A DNA stretch of 64,000 nucleotides from Flabesymbios commensalis (lineage: Eukaryota; Annelida; Polychaeta; Terebellida; Flabelligeridae), in contig OZ024911.1 in assembly GCA_964017125.1 (NCBI GenBank), positions 43,897,339 to 43,961,338 of the forward strand, read 5' to 3'. Position numbers and translations under genes: made by a program. Each line of letters begins with the position of its first letter. Within the stretch, counting starts at the first letter, position 1. The notes below the pieces were generated by a model. That model was given only the letters and a program-made list of their open reading frames with translations, searched no databases and had not been told where the DNA came from. Positions 36,801 through 64,000 of the stretch are shown here, in pieces.

Positions 36801-38876
36801 CCATGATCGTCAGCAAGCAGTTATCAAGTGGAGTATCAGCAGAGATTGTTCATCTCTGGTATCAGGCTGACGGGCCTGTTGCTGTTTGGAAGGCAGACAG
36901 GCAGGTGTGCTTTAAAGGCAGATACTGATCTAGATATGTAGGCCTTCCCTGGGCTCAGCATGTCTGGCAGTTTATTCCAGTCCTGTACTGACCTGCGTTT
37001 TTGGTGGACTTGAGTTAATTCGTCCTCATAATTTGATTCCCAGGACAAATATGTAGCAGGGGGCTATTTTCTGAACATTAGCTTACTTGTCATTAATATT
37101 TAAAATCTTCAGGTATTTAGCATTGTTGATACGCAGGCCCAGCTAAAAATCGGTTGGCATGACTTGTTAGTTCCAATCGTCATATTTAAATCTTCAAGAC
37201 ACCTCAAACCTTTTTCAATAAATTTTGAGCTTTAGGAAGCTGATTTTCCACTTCTAGTGATCTCCCAAAAAAGATCACAATTTTTAAATTTGTAAAATAA
37301 GAGGGAGAACTTCTCCTCATACTGCTTCCTCAGCGTGTTATGTGCCAAAGCTTGCATATGGGCTACTGTCCCAAATGAGGGGGCTACCACAATTTCAATG
37401 TTGGTAGCCCAGCGGGCTACCATACATTTTAATAATTTGACGAGCCCGGGGAAGAGGACCACCTGATTTTTGGGGCTGGTGGTCCGCTGGGCCAGTGCTC
37501 CAGAAAGTTGATTTCAAACCCTGAGACGAGTGCCGTGACAGCGTGAGTGTGAGACGGTGGTCACAGACACAGGGCGACTATGTCTGTAGTCCATGACAAT
37601 TATAAATCTGGAGCGCATGCTTTCCGTCGATTTCCCCGTCAATTCTGAACCGATTTTCTTGAAATTTTGCACAGGACATTTTCTAGTCTAGATAGTCATG
37701 TCCTAACATCGGTACAAATTTCATAAAGTTTAAAGCAGAATTGCAAAAGTAAGACCATTTGACATGTAGTAAATTGAAAATATGACGTCTCTCTATAGTA
37801 TAAACCCATTACACTAATTCTGCAATTTTGATGGTCTAACTTTTAAAATATTGAATATAATTTCGCGACTTAGTCTAGTCACTCTTACTCTTATACCCGC
37901 CGTCAGATTAACTTGTATCGCATGTTTTTCGCCGATTTCTCAGTCAATTCTCAACCAATTTTTATGAAATTTTGCAAGGACTATTTTCGAGTCACGCGGC
38001 GACTAGACTCTACTGTGAAATTTTCATACAAAAAATATTATGTAGGCCTAGTTCAAAAGTTACACCATTTGACATGTAGTAAATTTGAAATTACGACGTC
38101 CCTCTAGATAAACCCATGAAACTGGTTAAATTAAAGTTTGTTTTTTAGCCCTAAATTGCATTCTACATGCCAGATGGTCTAACTTTTCAGCCATACAATA
38201 TTTTCCGATGAAAATTTTATGGTAGTCGCCGAGTGACTCGCAAATAGTCCATACAAAATGTCATGGAAATCGGTTGAGAATTGACTGAGAAATCGGCGAA
38301 AAACATGCGATACAAGTTAATCTGACGGCGCCGCGGCGGGTACAGAAATGTCCTGTGCCAAATTCAAAGAAATCGGTTCAGAATTGACGGAGAAATCGAC
38401 AAAAAGCATGCGCTCCAGATAATTCTGTCCTAGCCTATAGACTATAGTCCAAAAAAAAATAATTGCCAACCGGCCCAGACGCAGTGTCAGACAGGTGCCA
38501 CGTCTGTAACCAGGTACTGAGGTAGATCACAGTCTCCAGAGTACACTACAGTAGTCTACAGCCTACAGGGCGAAGGGAATTGGTGTGCTGTTGACAATGA
38601 CAGTTGAGTGCAGTGAATTACTCCTGGACTCACTTGAGCGTGTGTCTGCATTTCTTTGCCGGACACTCCACGCATTTTCTTCAAACCATCTGCAAGCTCC
38701 TTGATTTCAACTTTCCCATCTTTGTTAACATCAAGTTTGTCAAAAAGTTCTTTATATCTTTTTTGGTCTTCGAAAGACATGCTTTTTTCTCCCGTTTTGT
38801 CAGCGGCCATTTTTTCAGTCTGACAGTGTAAACAAATTGTAGACCCTCTGGCGAATAGCGGCCGAACCAGTGACAT
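18693..38876 (-). CDS. SLC25A24: Calcium-regulated mitochondrial ATP-Mg/phosphate carrier (SCaMC), whole gene span
   Basis: SCaMC carriers exchange ATP-Mg or ADP for phosphate across the inner mitochondrial membrane and are switched on by cytosolic calcium. Ten coding exon positions with GT-AG borders join in frame to 470 codons plus stop, close to the ~470-477 of vertebrate SLC25A24/25. Domains in order: four EF-hands (exons 1-4, about residues 1-140), an amphipathic linker ending WRxSx, then three carrier repeats. Carrier signatures are APLDRLK (exon 5), YPMEVVK (exons 7/8) and YPLALVR (exon 9). EF-hand 4 is encoded by two alternative exons. Start: [10 protein letters not shown] at 38810 is preferred; an upstream in-frame ATG at 38876 would add 22 residues. 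It is transcribed away from NAMPT. SLC25A23, 24 and 25 are vertebrate duplicates, so the single symbol is approximate. Confidence 0.93.
18869..19587 (-). other. SCaMC intron 9, no repeats recognised
   Basis: 719 bp between exons 9 and 10. Nothing bounded was seen. Confidence 0.6.
19588..19735 (-). CDS. SLC25A24: SCaMC exon 9: third carrier repeat begins
   Basis: 148 nt, [18 protein letters not shown] through [20 protein letters not shown] to TKLQAG plus one base. [18 protein letters not shown] is a hallmark of SCaMC carriers. Confidence 0.96.
20448..20778. mobile_element. Short inverted-repeat element, ~331 bp
   Basis: AAAGCGACACAATCAGGCT at the left and AGCCTGATTGTGTCACTTT at the right are complements with one mismatch. 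Interior sequence (AATCAGTATTTTTATTT, TGGCCATATTAAAAAGC) recurs in reverse orientation at about 48690-48950. No coding potential and no clear target duplication. Confidence 0.65.
20820..21733. mobile_element. Tc1/mariner-type non-autonomous element, 914 bp, TA target duplication
   Basis: Left end CCTTATCCCCGCGCATAAAC and right end GTTTATGCGCGGGGATACGG are inverted copies (one mismatch), with TA on each side (20818-20819 and 21734-21735). Subterminal repeats reading GTTCGAATATAAGTGCATGC and TTTTCGAAAACTAAGTRCA occur near both ends. No transposase frame remains. Confidence 0.85.
21935..22102 (-). CDS. SLC25A24: SCaMC exon 8: second carrier repeat
   Basis: 56 codons, [18 protein letters not shown] through [20 protein letters not shown] to DLTIYE. 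The [14 protein letters not shown] segment is nearly invariant in the family. Confidence 0.96.
22103..22890 (-). other. SCaMC intron 7, nothing recognised
   Basis: 788 bp of AT-rich intron without a bounded repeat. Confidence 0.6.
22891..22998 (-). CDS. SLC25A24: SCaMC exon 7: second carrier repeat begins
   Basis: 36 codons, [18 protein letters not shown] to [16 protein letters not shown]. The signature PMEVVK is completed by exon 8. Phase 0 on both sides. Confidence 0.95.
22999..23151 (-). other. SCaMC intron 6
   Basis: Short 153-bp intron with normal GT-AG ends. No repeats. Confidence 0.8.
23152..23301 (-). CDS. SLC25A24: SCaMC exon 6: first carrier repeat, C-terminal half
   Basis: 50 codons from [18 protein letters not shown] through [18 protein letters not shown] to AIKFAAYEQ. 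The WRGN and PESAIKF segments are typical of the matrix loop and helix 2. Phase 0 on both sides. Confidence 0.95.
23302..23689 (-). other. SCaMC intron 5 with a fragment of a GCGGATCC-type repeat
   Basis: GCGGCAGATCCAGAGGGGGG (about 23391) and GGTGGACCCCCG (about 23508) resemble the ends of a dispersed element. Related GGCGGATCCAGG sequences lie near 10300 and 47266. Confidence 0.5.
23690..23848 (-). CDS. SLC25A24: SCaMC exon 5: first carrier repeat, N-terminal half
   Basis: 53 codons beginning [20 protein letters not shown], through [18 protein letters not shown] to the first carrier signature [11 protein letters not shown]. Transmembrane helix 1 spans roughly [13 protein letters not shown]. 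Borders ctatacag and CAG/gtgaga, phase 0 on both sides. Confidence 0.95.
24025..24142. mobile_element. piggyBac-type MITE, ~118 bp, related to 11989
   Basis: TTAACCCTTTCACTGCTAGT at the left pairs with ACTGCCAGTGGTGAAAGGTT at the right. The right TTAA is altered, so this copy looks older. Confidence 0.65.
25170..26060 (-). repeat. Three tandem ~300-bp units
   Basis: The phrase CACACCAAAA recurs at about 25192, 25482 and 25798. Each is followed by TCAGCAYAYGWCC-like sequence, TCAAGCTCT and the module CATCTTGGATTTTGTTGAAGAA. Spacings of 290 and 316 bp show drift between units. Confidence 0.75.
26063..26206 (+). repeat. Direct duplication, copy 1 (~143 bp)
   Basis: TTTGATATATCATTTATCTG onward is repeated at 26671-26812 with about 93-95% identity by eye. 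The preceding 87 bp (25968-26055, starting AATTCCCCAGGGCCAGTATG) is itself repeated at 26209-26295. The duplications are therefore interleaved. Confidence 0.8.
26671..26812 (+). repeat. Direct duplication, copy 2
   Basis: Second copy of 26063-26206, 608 bp further along, same orientation. Confidence 0.8.
27425..27536 (-). CDS. SLC25A24: SCaMC exon 4b: EF-hand 4 and linker, alternative version B
   Basis: 112 nt, acceptor aattattttag and donor TTG/gtaagt. Encodes (R)[18 protein letters not shown] and [12 protein letters not shown]. The EF-4 loop [12 protein letters not shown] is intact. Length and phases equal exon 4a. The linker charge differs ([11 protein letters not shown] against [11 protein letters not shown]), which falls in the helix that in known SCaMC structures couples calcium binding to the transport domain. 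Confidence 0.9.
27537..29276 (-). other. Intron between alternative exons 4a and 4b
   Basis: 1.74 kb. Two ~30-bp copies of TTTTGAATGATCTWAGGCCC lie at about 27859 and 28000. No transposon was recognised. Sequences that enforce the choice between exons could lie here. Confidence 0.55.
29277..29388 (-). CDS. SLC25A24: SCaMC exon 4a: EF-hand 4 and linker, alternative version A
   Basis: 112 nt, acceptor gggaaacag and donor GTT/gtgagt. Encodes (R)[18 protein letters not shown] and [12 protein letters not shown]. The EF-4 loop [12 protein letters not shown] keeps the ligand positions seen in vertebrate SCaMCs. It enters in phase 2 and leaves in phase 0, the same as exon 4b. About half of the 38 residues equal those of 4b. 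Including both copies would shift the frame (112 is not a multiple of 3), so only one can be used per transcript. Confidence 0.9.
30531..30780. repeat. Diverged copy of the 54569 inverted-repeat element
   Basis: Shares CTAATGAGGGCGGGCGG, homopurine runs, and AATGAAGGCAACAAAATAAA with the reverse complement of 54569-54916 (CTAATGAGGGAGGGCGGG, AAGGGCGACAAAATAAA). Confidence 0.6.
31195..31443. mobile_element. piggyBac-type MITE (TTAA...TTAA), 249 bp, with internal hairpin
   Basis: Ends TTAACCCTTTAAGCCCTCAC and CAGGCTTGAAAGGGTTAA are inverted copies with TTAA at both extremes. Inside, ATCTTCATCCACTACAAG (about 31349) pairs with CTTGTAGTGGATGAAGAT (to about 31411), enclosing a second, smaller stem GAATTGC/GCAATTC. 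Confidence 0.75.
31542..31569. repeat. Short hairpin GTTGTGTCTCGC-TACC-GCGATACACAAC
   Basis: A 12-bp stem with one mismatch and a TACC loop. A near-identical hairpin is at 60652-60679, and a looser relative in reverse orientation is at 45167-45194. Confidence 0.7.
32843..32930 (-). CDS. SLC25A24: SCaMC exon 3: EF-hand 3
   Basis: Encodes [19 protein letters not shown] and ends EEAEKLTK plus AG of a split arginine codon. With exon 2 it completes the EF-3 loop DRNKDGMIEPKE. 88 nt. The two-base overhang is what both alternative exon 4 copies complete. Confidence 0.92.
32931..34359 (-). other. SCaMC intron 2
   Basis: 1.4 kb. Contains a repeat with GGCCATTCCTCC and AGGAATGGCAG modules (about 33290-33490) and the TAGGGA-flanked element at 33819-34196. 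Confidence 0.65.
33819..34196. mobile_element. Inverted-repeat DNA element with TAGGGA target duplication, 378 bp
   Basis: TAGGGA flanks both sides (33813-33818, 34197-34202). Ends CAGGGTTCATACT and AGTGCGAACCATG are inverted with a few mismatches. Subterminal ATTCCAGGACTTTTC and GGACTTTCCAGGACTTCCAGG repeats lie at both ends. This 'CCAGGACTTT' layout is known from hAT-like non-autonomous elements. hAT usually duplicates 8 bp; here only 6 match. Confidence 0.75.
34360..34486 (-). CDS. SLC25A24: SCaMC exon 2: EF-hand 2
   Basis: Encodes [19 protein letters not shown] and ends DLDRNKDG, split after the first base of a glycine codon. The EF-2 loop [12 protein letters not shown] has alanine where the near-invariant loop glycine is expected, so calcium affinity may be lower. 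Borders are ttcttacag and G/gtaagg. Confidence 0.93.
34590..35165 (-). mobile_element. LINE 3' fragment (Jockey/CR1-like reverse transcriptase C-terminus)
   Basis: Minus-strand translation gives [16 protein letters not shown], then [30 protein letters not shown], and finally [18 protein letters not shown] with NIKSFKR. These match the order YLGVxID...KKAxRxLGxL...LDY...WNxLP...SFKxxL at the C-terminus of non-LTR retrotransposon ORF2. The reading frame changes between segments and stops occur, so it is a dead 5'-truncated copy. Confidence 0.75.
35661..35770. repeat. Two adjacent hairpins
   Basis: Hairpin 1 (35661-35702): TGGACCACATTTT pairs with AAAAATGTGGTCCA around a 15-16 nt loop. Hairpin 2 (35723-35770): perfect 18-bp arms GACCGCTCAACTGCATGA and a 12-nt loop. 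Both lie beside the GGTGGTCC foldback family. Confidence 0.75.
35855..37527. repeat. Nested inverted repeats of the GTGGTCC / GGGCTACC family
   Basis: The outer left arm CAGGGTTCGAAATTAGTGGA-CCACCAG and outer right arm GGTGGTCCGCTGGGCC...TTTCAAACCCTGAG are complements. Inside these, GGCGGGCTACCGTCATATTT (about 36206) and the GGTAGCCCAGCGGGCTACCA region (about 37411) form a second inverted pair. The structure surrounds a LINE fragment. A related foldback is at 63279-63730. Confidence 0.55.
36836..37048 (-). mobile_element. LINE C-terminal fragment
   Basis: A 70-codon frame with [20 protein letters not shown] and VSAFKAHL, resembling the RxVxxWNxLPxxVxxAxSVxxFKxxL end of non-LTR retrotransposon ORF2. 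Short and without the catalytic part. Confidence 0.5.
37570..38450. repeat. Foldback element with doubled inverted arms, ~880 bp
   Basis: The left arm begins at about 37609 (CTGGAGCGCATGCTTTCCGT) and the right arm ends at about 38425 with the complement (GCATGCGCTCCAG). A second, inner pair uses CGCATGTTTTTCGCCGATTT (37919) and AAATCGGCGAAAAACATGCG (38292). Outer and inner units are related to each other (GATTTCYCMGTCAATTCT). The unit was therefore duplicated in tandem and then mirrored. Confidence 0.8.
38634..38876 (-). CDS. SLC25A24: SCaMC exon 1: N-terminus and EF-hand 1
   Basis: Encodes [10 protein letters not shown] (ATG at 38810), then EF-hand 1 with loop [12 protein letters not shown], where every expected calcium ligand is present. 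It ends ...KEMQTHAQ at donor CAA/gtgagt (phase 0). An in-frame ATG at 38876 gives a 22-residue extension starting [11 protein letters not shown] cannot decide between them, but the downstream ATG matches the usual family length better. Confidence 0.85.
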
Positions 38877-40565
38877 GAGTGAAAGGTGAGGGTATGCATG
38901 GGTTAAATATTATCACAATAAGTTATAGTCTAAACGACAAAAATACCTTTATAGACCTAGTTTCTATGATTATTATATCATGTATGTAGGCTATGAAAGT
39001 TATTGATACAGTTTTTGATATCTTACTTACAATTAATATCACTAAAAAGATAATTTATAAATAAAATGAAAAATGACAATAATTTTGGTAATTGCAATTT
39101 CACCTTCTATGGCCTTAGCTACATTAACAGTATGCTGTGCCTGGACCTTCTGACACATCAGAGTGTACATGCCAGTGCATGCAGTGGCAGTGTTCACTCA
39201 CTGTTGTGCGTTGTCAGCTTGTTGTTCAGCAGCATTTTCGGTAATAACAACTAATTATATCTTTTAATTGTTGACAATGAAAAGAAAATAACTTTGTTAT
39301 ATATATGTAAGCCGACAAGTAGACTAGGCCCTACTTGTACAATTTTGAAGTTTTGTAGGCCTAAAAATAGAATATAGGTCTAGTATTAGTAAATAGACTA
39401 ACTATGAGTATGAGTAGGCTATAGGCAAGATAACCATGTAAATTTTTGTTCTGGAGCAGCTCAGCAGGGAGAGGGTGGTTTCTCGTGCTACTTAAAAACA
39501 CCACTGGCCCTGTCACGCCACCGTTTATCAGTTTATATAGACCTACTATTACTAATACTAGAATAGTATTAGTAGTAATAGTCTAGTACAGGTAGTACGG
39601 TACTATCTATGATAAAAGATAGTATCTTTATTAGACCTACCACAGTACAGCCTATAACTTACCAGGCCTAGGCCTATAGCCTAATCGTTAGGGCTTAGCC
39701 TAGGCCTAGGGCTAGGCTAGCTAGCCCTTAATATAGCCTAGTATGGTGTAGCTGTAGGCCTAAGGTGTTTGCTAGGCTAAACTCAAAGGCTCACATCTTT
39801 ATTCAATGGATGAGTGCTATACATGTATTTTAATATATCACACTTAAATGAACACTCTTTGCATATAATTAATCATCAGTCCGTTAAGGGAGCTTGCCCC
39901 CAATATTTTTTTTGTAAGATTTTAGCCAATTTAGGGGACTTTATAAAGTATTTGGCCACAGATGGAAGTAGGCCTTAGATTCAGATATATTCTGAAGTAC
40001 TTTGATCGAAGTAGGCCTGAGCCTACACCCTGAGCTTCACCATGTTCACTGCCACAAAAGCTTCAAGGGTAGTTAACAACTAGTCCCATTGTTAGTTTAT
40101 TACTCCTTTGCAACTGCAGATGTTATTGGGTAAATATTTTTTTCTGAATACTGATAATCAAGCTACTAAATTTTTCACAATCTGAGGTTCGAACTCCCAA
40201 TTTTTTCTATTTTAACATGAATGTAGACAAGACTATTGCAACAGGTTAAAAACCTGGAAAAACTGTTGAGCACTTGCCTACATGAAGTAGTTCACTTGAA
40301 AGAGTATATTTAATGACATACAAAATGTACTTTAACATGTTTAAAGGTTAGAGGTCAGCATGGTCAGTAATCTAAAATAAGGGGGTCTACTGTAAATTTG
40401 ATCAAGTCTTTTTCTATTTTTTTTCGCTCATTTGAAAAGTCATATTCATGATATTTATAGCGATACATCATTCACTGACAATGTTGACTATGTTAGATTA
40501 CCATGATATATGTTGATAAAAACAATTTTTTTACACAGATTTATTGATATAACGGATTCATAACT
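38877..40565. promoter_or_regulatory. Intergenic region between divergent SCaMC and NAMPT, probable shared promoter
   Basis: About 1.7 kb separates the start codons of the two divergently transcribed genes. It contains dense CCTAGG/AGGCCTA motifs (39660-39780) and an imperfect palindrome CTATTACTAATACTA...TAGTATTAG (39546-39581). There is no CpG-rich block and no obvious TATA element that I could assign. A polypyrimidine tract ending ...ttttttacacag at 40540 just before the NAMPT ATG suggests a 5' untranslated exon upstream, inside this region. Confidence 0.55.

Positions 40566-64000
<23,435 letters not shown>

Larger units (their letters stand above)
34487..38633 (-). other. SCaMC intron 1
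   Basis: 4.1 kb between EF-hand 1 and 2 exons. Holds two LINE fragments, a large nested inverted structure (35855-37527), two neat hairpins (35661-35770) and a foldback close to exon 1 (37570-38450). Confidence 0.7.

Noticed and set aside
38556-38633. Open extension of carrier exon 1 past Gln (VSPGVIHC...)
   Set aside because: The frame continues only into the intron. The gtgagt donor after CAA joins exon 2 in phase and restores the EF-hand sequence.

Overview
This is a window of animal nuclear DNA. It is AT-rich, has GT-AG introns and long introns, and is packed with short non-autonomous repeats. The octamer TAGGCCTA, its variants and TACATGTA recur throughout. With the gene content, this suggests a marine invertebrate, probably a non-vertebrate deuterostome such as an echinoderm or hemichordate. 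That placement is an impression, not a proof.

Two host genes lie head to head. On the minus strand (exons between 38876 and 18693) is a complete gene for a calcium-regulated mitochondrial ATP-Mg/phosphate carrier (SCaMC type; SLC25A23/24/25 group). Its ten coding exon positions join in frame to 470 codons plus stop. The EF-hand 4 exon is present twice (29277-29388 and 27425-27536). Both copies are exactly 112 nt with identical splice phases, so they look like mutually exclusive alternatives. On the plus strand, from 40566 past the right edge, are the first five coding exons of NAMPT, the rate-limiting enzyme of NAD salvage. The 1.7 kb between the start codons (38877-40565) probably holds both promoters. 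One gene feeds the NAD pool and the other sets the mitochondrial adenine nucleotide pool, so shared control would make sense, but nothing here proves it.

Left edge (1-3951, minus): part of a large multi-copy protein family of unknown function, probably mobile. It has C/H metal-binding-like motifs and one likely intron. It runs off the left edge and looks broken in about two places.

The rest is repeats. They include TTAA-flanked piggyBac-type elements (8665, 11989, 17361, 24025, 31195), two TA-flanked mariner/pogo-type elements (17446 and 20820), a TAGGGA-flanked element (33819), a dimeric tRNA-derived SINE (five copies, two with clear target-site duplications), two LINE 3' fragments, several foldbacks, and satellite arrays made of self-complementary units.

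The most striking pattern is a family of about 23 palindromes of roughly 90-115 bp. Their ends read CCCAGCAAACAC...GTGTTTGCTGGG and their centre resembles CGTCTACGACG. The middle of the arms differs between copies but still pairs within each copy. They cluster at 11-12, 42-46 and 55 kb. A second candidate novelty is a TIR-bounded 1.1 kb array of palindromic 20-21 bp units (48985-50067). It lies inside a ~4 kb stretch whose repeated 15-mer GTTACGTCCGTCACG points one way on one side of the array and mostly the other way on the other side.
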